From positions 1,116,001 to 1,180,000 of the forward strand of contig CAWFGV010000011.1 in the NCBI GenBank assembly GCA_963815445.1: a stretch of DNA of 64,000 nucleotides. Direction: 5' to 3'. The notes beneath the pieces were generated by a model. It worked only from the letters and a program-made list of their open reading frames with translations. It was not told where the DNA came from and searched no databases. This document shows, in pieces, positions 8,686 to 17,248 of this stretch (the stretch's first letter is position 1; each line of letters starts with the position of its first letter). Source of the stretch: JANLYC01 sp963815445. Lineage in GTDB: Bacteria > Actinomycetota > Actinomycetes > Propionibacteriales > Nocardioidaceae. A program made the translations under genes and the position numbers.

Positions 8686-9477
8686 CTACTCGTCGAGTTC
8701 CGCGGCGATCACGTCCATGGACAAACGTTTGGCGGGTCGTCGAGGAAGCACCCACGAGAGATAGATCGAGAGGCCCAGGTAGTACGCGAGATAGGCGAAC
8801 GACAACGCGACCACGACGGGCTGCGGGTCGGGCAGCTGGGCCAGCAGGATGGCGTACGTCACCATCCAGACCGTGGTGAACCCGATGTTGAGCGAACGCA
8901 GGACCTTGGTCCGGGAGGGGTAGACGTACCGGATCGGGACGAACACCAAGATCGTGCACAGCAGCAGGATGGTCCCGGTCGTCCGCGTCCCCAGGTCGAG
9001 CACGAAGACGTAGAACGCAACGACGTTCCAGTAGCTCGGGAACCCGAGGAAGAAGTGATCCGCCGTCTTGGCGTCGGTGCGGCAGAACTGGTAGCTCGAC
9101 GCCAGCAGCGGGAGGATCGCCAACGTCTTGCCCAACCACCCGTCCGGGAGCCGATCGGTGGTCCACAGCAGCACCATCGGGGCAAAGGCGTACGTCAGGT
9201 AGTCGACGATGTCGTCCAGTCGGGCCCCGTCGAACGACGGGATCGTCTCGCTGACCCGTAGGTAGCGCGCAACCATGCCGTCGGTGCCGTCGATGAACAA
9301 CGCCACCAGCGCGAGCCACAGCGCTTCCTCGACCTTGCCCTGGAAGGCGGCGATCACGATGAGGAAGCCGAACACCGCCCCGGTGGCGGTATATGCGTGC
9401 AGTGCCATCCCCGCGAGCCGCAGTCCGGTCGAGGAGGAGGTGTGCGTCGCTGGGCGCGTCGCCTCGTGAGTCGTCAG
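8686..9477 (-). CDS. pcs: CDP-alcohol phosphatidyltransferase, phosphatidylcholine-synthase-like
   Basis: A membrane enzyme of about 263 residues joining a CDP-activated lipid to an alcohol. The motif FIDGTDGMVAR ... GARLDDIVDY has the DGxxDG-xxAR-...-G-xx-LDxxxD spacing, and the Pcs-like context (xxFIDGxDGxxAR, LDDIVDYLTYAFAP) points to phosphatidylcholine synthase (CDP-diacylglycerol plus choline) rather than phosphatidylglycerophosphate or phosphatidylinositol synthase. Several hydrophobic helices follow. Start: an in-frame GTG at 9555 would add 26 His/Arg-rich residues that look non-coding. A CTG at 9477 lies 6 nt after AAAGGG and is preferred. An EamA transporter gene follows 9 bp downstream. 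Other CDP-alcohol transferases are possible; the Pcs assignment is moderately sure. Confidence 0.75.
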   Translation of the reverse strand: MTTHEATRPATHTSSSTGLRLAGMALHAYTATGAVFGFLIVIAAFQGKVEEALWLALVALFIDGTDGMVARYLRVSETIPSFDGARLDDIVDYLTYAFAPMVLLWTTDRLPDGWLGKTLAILPLLASSYQFCRTDAKTADHFFLGFPSYWNVVAFYVFVLDLGTRTTGTILLLCTILVFVPIRYVYPSRTKVLRSLNIGFTTVWMVTYAILLAQLPDPQPVVVALSFAYLAYYLGLSIYLSWVLPRRPAKRLSMDVIAAELDE

Positions 9478-9614
9478 GGTGTTCCCTTTGCCTAGGCCAT
9501 GGCTGAGTCGGTGGTGATGACCATGCGCGCTGTGGCGCGACAAACACTCTCTCACAGCAGGCCGTCACGACCTACGCACCGGCGCTCAGGGGGGACATCC
9601 GGTAGGAAGGGCGC

Positions 9615-10577
9615 ATGGAGAAGATCTCCGACGTCCCCGGGCCCGCCCTGGCGACACTGACCAGGGAACGGTTCTCGCGCAGGAACTGGATCTTCGAGCG
9701 CAAGCTCGACGGGATGCGGCTCATCGCCTCGCGGTCCGGGGACGACGTGCGCCTGGTCAGTCGCAGCGGAGCGGACGCCCGCGGCAGCTTCCCTGAGATC
9801 GTCGAGGCGTTGGCTGCGGTCGACGCGCCGGACTTCGTTGTCGACGGGGAGGTGGTGGCCTTCGACGGCCGCCGGACCAGCTTCTCCAAGCTGCAAGCTC
9901 GGATGCATGTCAGCGATCCACGGAAGGCCCGCCGGACGGGCGTCGCGGTCGTCTACTACCTGTTCGACCTGCTGCACCTGGACGGTCACAGCACGCGGGC
10001 ATTGCCGCTGCGCGAGCGCAAGGCACTACTGAAGGATCTGTTCGACTGGGCGGACCCGCTTCGGTACACCACGCATCGCAACGCCGACGGTGAGGACTAC
10101 TTCCGACAGGCCTGTGCGGCTGGTTGGGAGGGGCTCATCGCGAAGCGGGCCGATTCGACGTACCACTCCGGTCGCACGACGGACTGGCTGAAGTTCAAGT
10201 GCGAACAGGGCCAGGAGTTCGTCGTGGGCGGGTGGACCGACCCACAGGGTGCTCGGTCGGGGTTCGGTGCTCTGCTGCTCGGCTACTACGACACCGACGG
10301 CGCCCTGGTCTATGCGGGGAAGGTGGGAACGGGTTTCGACCGGGCCCTGCTGGGCTCGTTGGCCGAGCAGCTGGCCGGGCTCGCCGCCGACCGAACGGCG
10401 TTCGACGAGAGCACCTTGCCGAGCGCGCCGGTGTTCCGGCGCGGGGTCCACTGGGTCGAACCACGCCTGGTGGCGCAGATCGGGTTCGCGGAGTGGACGC
10501 CCGACGGCCAGCTGCGCCATCCGCGCTTTCTCGGGTTGAGGTGGGACAAGCCCGCCCGGAGCGTTGTGCGCGAGTGA
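9615..10577 (+). CDS. ATP-dependent DNA ligase (LigD ligase-domain type)
   Basis: A 320-residue ligase corresponding to the ligase domain of LigD, without polymerase or phosphoesterase domains. Nucleotidyltransferase motifs are in order: motif I ERKLDGMR with the adenylated Lys30, motif III YYLFDLLHL, motif IV EGLIAKR, motif V WLKFKC, then an OB-fold domain ending VAQIGFAEWTPDGQLRHPRFLGLRWDK. It would seal nicks or ends in non-homologous end joining or other repair. The ATG at 9615 follows GGAAGGG. It is divergent from the CDP-alcohol transferase gene and convergent with the BNR-repeat gene; no ku or ligD primase is in view. Separate LigD-type ligase genes are common in actinobacteria. Confidence 0.93.
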   Translation: MEKISDVPGPALATLTRERFSRRNWIFERKLDGMRLIASRSGDDVRLVSRSGADARGSFPEIVEALAAVDAPDFVVDGEVVAFDGRRTSFSKLQARMHVSDPRKARRTGVAVVYYLFDLLHLDGHSTRALPLRERKALLKDLFDWADPLRYTTHRNADGEDYFRQACAAGWEGLIAKRADSTYHSGRTTDWLKFKCEQGQEFVVGGWTDPQGARSGFGALLLGYYDTDGALVYAGKVGTGFDRALLGSLAEQLAGLAADRTAFDESTLPSAPVFRRGVHWVEPRLVAQIGFAEWTPDGQLRHPRFLGLRWDKPARSVVRE

Positions 10578-10628
10578 CCCCGGGCGGCCTTGTTCTCCCC
10601 TGTTCTGGCGCGACTCCTTCGGACAGCC

Positions 10629-13490
10629 TCAGCGCACGGGCAGCTTCCAGATGCTCCTGCCGTGCGTGGCGGCGAACAGCTGGTTGCCCTTCGGGTCGAG
10701 CGTGAGCCCGTAGACCGCAACCTTCGGCAGCCCGGTCGTGGCGACCCAGTTGGTCCTGCCCCGGACCCGCGTCAGCACGCCGAAGTCGGTGGACGCGAAC
10801 AGGGCCTTCGTGCTGGGCACGTAGACGATGTCGGTCACGGGCTGGTCACCGATGTTCGCGCTGAGGTCGTGCGCTGTCCCGTTTCCCGTCGTGGGATCCA
10901 CCGTCACGTCGTACACATGACCACCGGGCGAGTACGCCGAGTACCCCGAGTAGGAGATGAAGGCGTGGTACGGGTCGGCCGGATCGATGGCGATCCCCGA
11001 GACGAACCGCTGCGGAAGCCCCAGCGTCAGGTCGAGGCGGGTGTAGGCGACGGCCGTCGGGTCTGGTGCATCGGCGTTATCGGAGAGGAATACGCCGCCC
11101 AGGCGGGTAGCCGCCCACATCGTCGACGTGTTCGTGGATGCGCGTTCGACGGCCACGACGTAGTTGCTCGGGTTGCCGCCGGACAGGTCACCAGCCGCTC
11201 CGCCCAGCGGCTGCCAGTCGCCACACGGCCGGGGGCGATGGCTGTAGTCCCCGGTCAGCTCGTTGCAGTACTGGTCGAGGAACGCGCGGTCGCCGCCGTT
11301 GTCCGTCGTGCGCCAGACGTGCTGAAGTCCGTCGAACGCGGTTCCAGCCACGGTCGGGTCAGCTGTGAACGGGACGTAGAACGACGCATTCTCTCCCGAA
11401 TCCAGGAGCGGGTCGCTGATCCAGTCCCAGCCGGTCGGACTTCCGCCGGTGAAGCTGACGTCGTGCTGCGGTGCGTAGTAGGAGTGGTAGCGGATGTCAG
11501 TGCTGCCGGCGTCGAAGCCGGACTGTCCACCATCGCCGCCGACTGTCTCGGCGAAGCCGGCGGCGGCGTCACTCTCCCAGGTGCCGTTGTCCTGCGTACC
11601 GGCTTGGACGATGCCACCGTCGGCGGTGACCGTCGCGCTCTGGAACTGCAGGGTCTGCAGGCCCTTGTTGAGGGAGGTGTTCTTTGTCGGGATGGCGGAG
11701 AGGAACTGCTGACAGTCGGCCAGCAGCGCTCCGGTCAGCCCGCGCGCCGTGCAGTCGGAGCTCTCGTCGACGTACGGGCCCTCCTGCCGGACGACGCCAC
11801 CGTCGGACGCCGTGAAGAACGTCTCCGGTCCACCCCGCGTCGGGGCGAAGACGAGCGCGTGGTGGTCGGGGTGCAGGCCGTTCGGTGCCGGCTGGGCGTC
11901 GTTGGTCATGTCGGTGAAGTTCACACCGGCATCGTCGGAGCGCACGACGGCCCGACCGTTGGAGTTGCCCGGGCCACCGAAGGCCAACAGCTCCCCGTAG
12001 TTCATCGAGCCCGACAGGAACACCTCGTCCGGGCTGCCCGGCGGGCTCTCTACGACCATGTCGTACGAGCATTGGGATTGGCAGAAGTTGTACGACCCGT
12101 AGCCGGGCGTCCCGTGGTTCGGGTCCGACAGCAACGTGAACGTCGGGGCGGCGGCCGTGCCGTCATCGCTGCGCAGCAACGCTGCCGTGGTGTTGGCGAA
12201 GTACGTCCCATCGCCGACGTAGATGCGCGTCTTGCCGCCGGGGAGGGCCGCCAGCGCGAACTCAACCCGGTTCGACACGGATGTGGCAGGGCTTCCCGGC
12301 GTCTGGATCGTGTAGATCTGCTGCCAGGGACCGTTGAACTCGCGGCGGAACAGACCGTAGTCGAACATCGAGGCGTAGACCGTCCCGGGATGGGTCGGGT
12401 CGTAGCGCATCTTGGAGATGCCACCGCGGAAGTAGTCGCTGCCGGTCGGCGATGAGGGGTTGACGACGTCGGACGCCTGGCTCAGGCTCAGCGTCCAGGT
12501 GCGACCGGAGTTGCGCGTCTCGTAGACGCCGATCTGTGCGCTGCCCGGTGGAGTGAAGCGGCCGCCGTTGACAGACGACGATCCGTGCCGGGCAACGGCA
12601 GTACCGACATACAGGTGGTTCGGGCGCTTCGGATCCACGGCGATGCTCGAGATCGAGCGGTTCACCGTGAAGTCGACGCCGTGTGCAACGGTGGGAACGC
12701 GCGTGAAGGACCGGCCGTTGTTCCTGGACTGGAAGAGTCCGACGCCGGCCTCGCTGTCCGACGAGCCGTTGGGCTCACCGGTGCCGACATACAGTCGGCC
12801 GCGGCTGGCGCGGTAGACGACACCGATCGACTGGGACGGGATGCCGGAGCCGATGGCCCTCCAGCGCGGTGTCGATGCCATGGCGTTGGTCGTGGTCCAC
12901 AGTCCGCCGCCAGCGGTTCCGGCGAACAGGACGCACCGTGCGGGGCGGCACTGCGGACCGGTGGCCAGGGACGTGGTTCGCCCGGACACGACCGCAGGGG
13001 TCCCGGTATAGGTGGTCTCGGCGACCTGGAGTCCGCCGTCCGGTCCGATCGGCGACCAGGACCGCACCTTCGCGGTGCCCTGCGCAGTGGTGAGCACCGC
13101 CCTGCCCGGAGCGGTCGCGCTGCGTTGCCGCGCCGCGAGGAAGGACGTGCGTGCGGCAAGCTGCTGCGCCGGCTTGATGTAGGCATGCGGCAGCGCGCGT
13201 TGGTCGTACGACTCCTGAGCGGGTCCGTTGAGGATCTCGCCGCTGCCCTCGCCACCTTGCTGCTCGAGCTTCTCGGCGACGAACGCCAGCGGTAACCGGT
13301 GGGCCGCAAGGCTGGGGTGGCGTTCGAGCGCCTCCGTCATCGCGTGCGACCCGCCCTGCTCGTGCTCGGCCTCGTCGTGCCGGACGGTCGGGCCGCCGCG
13401 GTGGATGAGGAAGGCTCCGAGCAGCACGAGTGCGGCGACGAGCGCCACCGCGGGAAAGCTCAGCTTCCGGACATAACGATGACCGCTCAC
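10629..13490 (-). CDS. Large secreted BNR/sortilin-like beta-propeller protein
   Basis: A 953-residue exported protein. The GTG at 13490 follows AGGAGG at ideal spacing; a longer in-frame extension upstream is rejected. The N terminus (VSGHRYVRKLSFPAVALVAALVLLGAFLI) is a signal peptide or membrane anchor. The body repeats BNR/Asp-box blocks such as SRNNGRSFTRV, TRNSGRTWTLS, SDDAGVNFTDM and TTDNGG, with strands like HLYVGTAVA and LYVGTGEPNGSSDSE, as in sialidase, VPS10 or photosystem-stability-factor-like propellers. No sialidase arginine triad is evident, so binding or structural roles are as likely as hydrolysis. It ends GRSIWKLPVR, a common terminal motif in propeller proteins of this kind. 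It is convergent with the DNA ligase gene and not in an operon. Confidence 0.82.
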   Translation of the reverse strand: MSGHRYVRKLSFPAVALVAALVLLGAFLIHRGGPTVRHDEAEHEQGGSHAMTEALERHPSLAAHRLPLAFVAEKLEQQGGEGSGEILNGPAQESYDQRALPHAYIKPAQQLAARTSFLAARQRSATAPGRAVLTTAQGTAKVRSWSPIGPDGGLQVAETTYTGTPAVVSGRTTSLATGPQCRPARCVLFAGTAGGGLWTTTNAMASTPRWRAIGSGIPSQSIGVVYRASRGRLYVGTGEPNGSSDSEAGVGLFQSRNNGRSFTRVPTVAHGVDFTVNRSISSIAVDPKRPNHLYVGTAVARHGSSSVNGGRFTPPGSAQIGVYETRNSGRTWTLSLSQASDVVNPSSPTGSDYFRGGISKMRYDPTHPGTVYASMFDYGLFRREFNGPWQQIYTIQTPGSPATSVSNRVEFALAALPGGKTRIYVGDGTYFANTTAALLRSDDGTAAAPTFTLLSDPNHGTPGYGSYNFCQSQCSYDMVVESPPGSPDEVFLSGSMNYGELLAFGGPGNSNGRAVVRSDDAGVNFTDMTNDAQPAPNGLHPDHHALVFAPTRGGPETFFTASDGGVVRQEGPYVDESSDCTARGLTGALLADCQQFLSAIPTKNTSLNKGLQTLQFQSATVTADGGIVQAGTQDNGTWESDAAAGFAETVGGDGGQSGFDAGSTDIRYHSYYAPQHDVSFTGGSPTGWDWISDPLLDSGENASFYVPFTADPTVAGTAFDGLQHVWRTTDNGGDRAFLDQYCNELTGDYSHRPRPCGDWQPLGGAAGDLSGGNPSNYVVAVERASTNTSTMWAATRLGGVFLSDNADAPDPTAVAYTRLDLTLGLPQRFVSGIAIDPADPYHAFISYSGYSAYSPGGHVYDVTVDPTTGNGTAHDLSANIGDQPVTDIVYVPSTKALFASTDFGVLTRVRGRTNWVATTGLPKVAVYGLTLDPKGNQLFAATHGRSIWKLPVR

Positions 13491-13665
13491 GCGTCCTCCT
13501 GGAGTCGGGGCCGCCCACCGCTGGACGGTCCACCGCCGATCTTGCGCCGGTTGGATGTCCCGCGCTAGTACCCAAAACGGACACTTTTGTAGACTTGGCA
13601 CGGTCAGTCCGCATACGGGGCCGTTCGGCGCCCTGCCCTTCCAGGGCGGGTGGCACGATGGCACC

Positions 13666-13992
13666 GTGGTGAACTTGACGGACGTGGCGACCGCGCTCGC
13701 CGACAAGCGTGCGCAGCTCGAGGTGCAGCTGGCTGAGATGAGCGCTCCCCCGGAAGAGCTGGGCACGATCTCGTTCGGCAAACGGGTCGGCGAGGGGACC
13801 AGCCAGGCTGTCGACCGGTTGTCAGCAGTGCCGGCCCACGACAAGCTCCAGACCATGCTGGCCGAGATCACCCGGGCCCAGCACAAGATCACCGAAGGCA
13901 GCTATGGCGTTTGCGACGTGTGCGCGCGCCCGATCGGGTCCGGGCGGCTGGAAGCTCGGCCTTGGGCGACACACTGCATCGACCACGCCTGA
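13666..13992 (+). CDS. TraR/DksA-type zinc-finger protein
   Basis: A 108-residue cytoplasmic protein: an N-terminal coiled coil (DVATALADKRAQLEVQLAEM and later MLAEITRAQHKI) and a C-terminal zinc finger. The finger is C-x2-C-x17-C-x2-H (VCDVC ... THCIDHA); the fourth Cys of DksA is replaced by His, which is common in actinobacterial members and should still bind zinc. DksA-family proteins enter the RNA polymerase secondary channel and tune transcription. The GTG at 13666 is taken because the sequence before it does not look coding; a second GTG follows directly at 13669. The gene stands alone, divergent from the BNR-repeat gene. Confidence 0.85.
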   Translation: MVNLTDVATALADKRAQLEVQLAEMSAPPEELGTISFGKRVGEGTSQAVDRLSAVPAHDKLQTMLAEITRAQHKITEGSYGVCDVCARPIGSGRLEARPWATHCIDHA

Positions 13993-14008
13993 CCTGCTGA
14001 CGGAGGCC

Positions 14009-14818
14009 TCAGCTCGGGAGCCGTAGCCAGGCACTCCAGCGCTCGAGAGCGTGGTAGCCCATCCGTTCGTAGACCGGTCTGCCGTCGTCGCTGGCCACGA
14101 GCATGGCCGGGGCGTCCGGCTCGGAGAGGGTCGCCGCCCAGGTGACGGCGGCACCGAGGCCGCGTCCCCGCGCCACCGGCAAGGTCGCGACGTACTGGAC
14201 CAGCACCACGCCTGAGTGGTGGTGAGCGACTGCCACCGAGACCGGTGCGTCGTCGAGATAGCCGAGCCAGATCCGGGTCGGGCCTTCGAGGATCGTCAGG
14301 CCGAAGACGTCGCCCCGGCTGAGCGGCTGCAGGTCGGGCAGCGGGTAGCCCTCGACCACGATCCGCTCCGCGATCCCGAGCTCGTCCGTGGTCGCGACCT
14401 CTCTGACGTCAACGGCTGGGCCGGATCCCTCCGATCGTGGCCCCGGAAAGCGCACCATCACGGGTGGATGCCCGATCAGGGTGAGACCGTACGACGAAAG
14501 ATCGGTCCGCCATGCGTCGAACAGGACGTATGCCGCGTGCGACGGCACCAACGCGTTGAACCCCGCCACCAGGGCCGCCGGGTCTCGCGGCGGCCGGGTC
14601 GGTATCACCATGTTGGTGAAGGCGCCACGGTCACCCAGCCAGGCACCCGACCAGTCATCGTCACGGTGCCACGGCCTCCCCGAGCTGATGGCCACGGCGA
14701 TCGGCCACGACGCATGAGCCAGCACCGCCTGGCGAACGAGGCTGTCGCCTGCCGGCAGGTCAGGTTCCCAGCCGTCGATCAGGTGCTCGTCGGGCGCGGG
14801 GACGATCGACTCGGTCAT
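14009..14818 (-). CDS. GNAT-family N-acetyltransferase
   Basis: A 269-residue soluble protein whose C-terminal half is a GNAT domain. The acetyl-CoA-binding P-loop is VVLVQYVATLPVARGRGLGAAVTWAA (QxxGxG/A-type, RGRGLG), followed by MLVASDDGRPVYERMGYHALERWSAWL, the typical last strands with Tyr near the catalytic position. The N-terminal half (DLPAGDSLVRQAVLAHASW) is a divergent GNAT-like or unassigned region, so this may be a tandem GNAT. The substrate is unknown. It lies 16 bp from the convergent TraR/DksA gene, and its ATG is followed upstream by the M50-like gene on the same strand, 21 bp away, so the two may be co-transcribed. Confidence 0.82.
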   Translation of the reverse strand: MTESIVPAPDEHLIDGWEPDLPAGDSLVRQAVLAHASWPIAVAISSGRPWHRDDDWSGAWLGDRGAFTNMVIPTRPPRDPAALVAGFNALVPSHAAYVLFDAWRTDLSSYGLTLIGHPPVMVRFPGPRSEGSGPAVDVREVATTDELGIAERIVVEGYPLPDLQPLSRGDVFGLTILEGPTRIWLGYLDDAPVSVAVAHHHSGVVLVQYVATLPVARGRGLGAAVTWAATLSEPDAPAMLVASDDGRPVYERMGYHALERWSAWLRLPS

Positions 14819-14839
14819 CCCTCAGGTATATCGACGGCG

Positions 14840-15553
14840 TCAACGCAGCGACGCAACCAGCCACGAGCCTCCGAGCACCAATGCCCCGGCTGTCATCAGC
14901 AGGAACACACCTACCCAGGCGAGGGGTGGCAGCGGCGTCAACCGCCCCAGCTGGTCGGCGTCCGAGCCCGGAGCGCGCCCACGACGACGCGAGTGCTGCA
15001 GCTCCCACACCGGGCGCGGTGCGGCAACCAGCAGGAACCAGGTCACCGCGTAGGCCACCGCCACCTGGGCCTTGACGTCGAGGCGCCAGGACACGACGAA
15101 GAGCACCGCGCCGAGGCCGAGCACGACGAGAAACCCGAAGACGTTGCGGATCTGCAGCAGCAGGGCCGCAAGCATCACGAGCAGGAGCCACAGTACGGCG
15201 ACGGCATGTCCGCGCGAGAGCAGCCAGGCGCAGCCGAGCCCGAGCAGCGCCGGCCCGAGGTACCCCGCCGCCGCCGTGGCCGCCATGCCCGGTCCCCGCG
15301 GCTTGCCTCGCGACACCGTCACGCCGGAGCTGTCGGAATGCAGCCGGATGCCGGCAAGGGTGCGACCCGTCAGGCGGGCCACGAGCCCGTGTGCACCCTC
15401 GTGCACGATCGTCACGACGTGCCGGCTGGTCTCCCACGCGGGGCGCACGACGACAAGCGCCACCGCGGCCAGGACTGCCCCCAGGGCCACCGCGTGGTCC
15501 GGCGCCGGTTGACTGGCCAGCACGCGGTGCCACACCACGCTGACCGCGTCCAT
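14840..15553 (-). CDS. M50-like membrane zinc metalloprotease
   Basis: A 237-residue polytopic membrane protein with HEGAH at about residues 52-56 (VVTIVHEGAHGLVARLTGR), the HExxH zinc motif of M50/site-2-protease-like peptidases. About six to seven hydrophobic helices follow. The usual second motif (NxxPxxPLDG) of classical S2P is not obvious, so the protein belongs to the smaller, poorly studied M50B-like group. It would cleave membrane or membrane-proximal substrates. The ATG at 15553 follows GGAGAGGG; a longer in-frame extension is rejected on codon and residue composition. It lies upstream of the GNAT gene on the same strand. Confidence 0.75.
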   Translation of the reverse strand: MDAVSVVWHRVLASQPAPDHAVALGAVLAAVALVVVRPAWETSRHVVTIVHEGAHGLVARLTGRTLAGIRLHSDSSGVTVSRGKPRGPGMAATAAAGYLGPALLGLGCAWLLSRGHAVAVLWLLLVMLAALLLQIRNVFGFLVVLGLGAVLFVVSWRLDVKAQVAVAYAVTWFLLVAAPRPVWELQHSRRRGRAPGSDADQLGRLTPLPPLAWVGVFLLMTAGALVLGGSWLVASLR

Positions 15554-15682
15554 CGCAGACCCTCTCCGTTGTGCCGTCCGAGTGTGGGGACCCATTGTGC
15601 CGCGCGCTGTCCGACCCAGCCGTTCGGTCGAAGTCGGCGCGTTCTGCTGCCATCGTCTGCCACCTGTTGATAGAGACAGGGT

Positions 15683-16567
15683 GTGAAGAAGACTCTGGTG
15701 ACCACGACCGTGCTCGGCCTCGCGCTCGCGACGACCGCCGGCCTCGGCGGATCTGCGCGCGGGCAGGCCGTCCCCGGCCCGACGAACGCGACCGAAGCAG
15801 CGGCCCTGCGCGCGGGACAGACGCCGCCATACGCCGCGAACGTCAAGAAGGCCCAACGGATCCGGTTCCGGGCCGCGGTCCGCTCGCTACCGGTCGCCCG
15901 CCAGACGCCTCGCGGCTACGACCGCGCCAGGTTCGGCGACTGGCGAGACTCCGACGGCGACTGTCGCGACACCCGCGCCGAGGTGCTCGTCCTGGAGTCG
16001 CGCCGACCCGTGACCGGGCGCTGCACGGTCGTGCGCGGCCGTTGGTTCTCGTCCTACGACAGGCACTTCTGGCGCCGAGCAAGCGATGTCGACATCGACC
16101 ACCTCGTGCCGCTGTTCGAGGTCTGGCGCTCAGGGGGCCGCGGCTGGGCTTCGGCCCGGCGGGTGGCCTATGCCAACGACCTCGCAGACGGGCGGACGCT
16201 CAAGGCGGTTACAGACAACGTCAACCAGAGCAAGGGTGACAGCGATCCGGCACGCTGGCTGCCGCAGTACGGACGCTGCGTCTATGTCGCCCAGTACGCC
16301 GCCGTCAAGATCCGCTGGACGTTGAAGGTGGACCCGGCCGAGAAGCGCGCCATGCGCAAGGTGGCGGCTCACTGTCGCAACGTGATGATCACCGTGCACA
16401 AGGCCCGCGTGGTGACACGTACCCCTGGCGGCGGTGCCACGGACCCGCGCTTCGACACCTGCGCCGAGGCGATCGCCCATGGTTACGGTCCGTACTACCG
16501 GGGCCGCGACCCGGAGTACGCCTGGTATGTCGATGCCGACAGCGACGGGGTCGTCTGCGAGCGCTGA
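15683..16567 (+). CDS. Secreted HNH-type nuclease with C-terminal excalibur domain
   Basis: A 294-residue exported protein with a Sec signal peptide (VKKTLVTTTVLGLALATTAG, cleavage near residue 27). The central part resembles the DUF1524/HNH nuclease group: DVDIDHLVPLFEVWRSGG (about 134-151) has the D-IDH-V pattern, with NDLADGRTLKAVTDNVNQSKGD containing the conserved Asn/Lys of the betabeta-alpha-metal site. The C terminus (FDTCAEAIAHGYGPYYRG ... YVDADSDGVVCE) is an excalibur calcium-binding domain. It is probably an extracellular nuclease. The GTG at 15683 is the start, with AGG 5-6 nt upstream. Confidence 0.88.
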   Translation: MKKTLVTTTVLGLALATTAGLGGSARGQAVPGPTNATEAAALRAGQTPPYAANVKKAQRIRFRAAVRSLPVARQTPRGYDRARFGDWRDSDGDCRDTRAEVLVLESRRPVTGRCTVVRGRWFSSYDRHFWRRASDVDIDHLVPLFEVWRSGGRGWASARRVAYANDLADGRTLKAVTDNVNQSKGDSDPARWLPQYGRCVYVAQYAAVKIRWTLKVDPAEKRAMRKVAAHCRNVMITVHKARVVTRTPGGGATDPRFDTCAEAIAHGYGPYYRGRDPEYAWYVDADSDGVVCER

Positions 16568-16602
16568 CCCGACCGTCGTACCGTGGGGCTCGAGGCCTGA
16601 CG

Positions 16603-17229
16603 ATGAGCTCTCCGGATTCGGCTGACGACGTCCGCGGCGTGCGCGACACGGTGCGGGCGGCCTTCGCGGCTGTCCCCCGCCAGCCCTTCCTGCCACGACG
16701 TGAGCGTCGGCACGCCCCGGAGGATCGCCCGCTCGACATCGGCTACGGCCAGACCAACTCGCAACCCCGCACGGTGCGTTCGATGCTCGAGCTGCTGGAC
16801 CCCCACCCCGGCGACCAGGTGCTCGACGTCGGCTGTGGATCGGGTTGGACGACGGCGCTGCTCGCCGAGCTGGTGGCTCCGCACGGCACCGTCGTGGCCG
16901 TCGAGATCGTCCCGGAGCTCGCCGAGACCGCCCGCCACAATCTCCGACACCTAGGAGCGCGCGTACGCGTACGGACAGCACAGCTCAACGAGCTGGGAGC
17001 TTCCGACCGGGCGCCGTTCGGGCGCATCCTGGTGTCTGCGGAGGCGCGGGCGCTGCCTCAGCCGCTGGTGTTGCAGCTCGGGCCCGGTGGTCGCCTGGTC
17101 GTTCCTGTGCGTGGCGTCATGACGGTCGTGGACCGGGTGGGTGCGGACCCCACCGACGTGGTGATCCGCGAGGTCGGGCGCTACGCCTTCGTCCCGCTTC
17201 TCTGGGATCCGCCTGGAGGCCGCGGCTGA
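16603..17229 (+). CDS. pcm: Protein-L-isoaspartate O-methyltransferase family protein
   Basis: A 208-residue SAM-dependent methyltransferase of the PCMT family, which repairs isoaspartyl residues. Motifs in order: PRQPFLPRRERRHA near the N terminus, then DIGYGQTNSQPRTVRSMLELL (the Pcm-type YGQTxSQPxxV block), motif I VLDVGCGSGWTTALLAEL, the acidic loop VVAVEIVPELAETARHNL, and a final GGRLVVPV strand. The length is typical. It starts at ATG 16603, 36 bp after the nuclease gene on the same strand, and is convergent with the SerA-like gene. Confidence 0.85.
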   Translation: MSSPDSADDVRGVRDTVRAAFAAVPRQPFLPRRERRHAPEDRPLDIGYGQTNSQPRTVRSMLELLDPHPGDQVLDVGCGSGWTTALLAELVAPHGTVVAVEIVPELAETARHNLRHLGARVRVRTAQLNELGASDRAPFGRILVSAEARALPQPLVLQLGPGGRLVVPVRGVMTVVDRVGADPTDVVIREVGRYAFVPLLWDPPGGRG

Positions 17230-17248
17230 TTCGGTGGCTGCTCGCGAG

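Noticed and set aside
8582..9568. Alternative minus-strand frame across the CDP-alcohol transferase
   Set aside because: The product is Arg/Pro/Gly-rich without motifs, while the overlapping frame has clear enzyme motifs.
10590..12455. Long plus-strand reading frame opposite the BNR-repeat gene
   Set aside because: It is antisense to a well-supported gene and shows no motifs; high GC leaves the opposite strand open.
13666..13992. TraR/DksA zinc finger as a broken site because the fourth Cys is His
   Set aside because: His at this place is common in actinobacterial members and can bind zinc.
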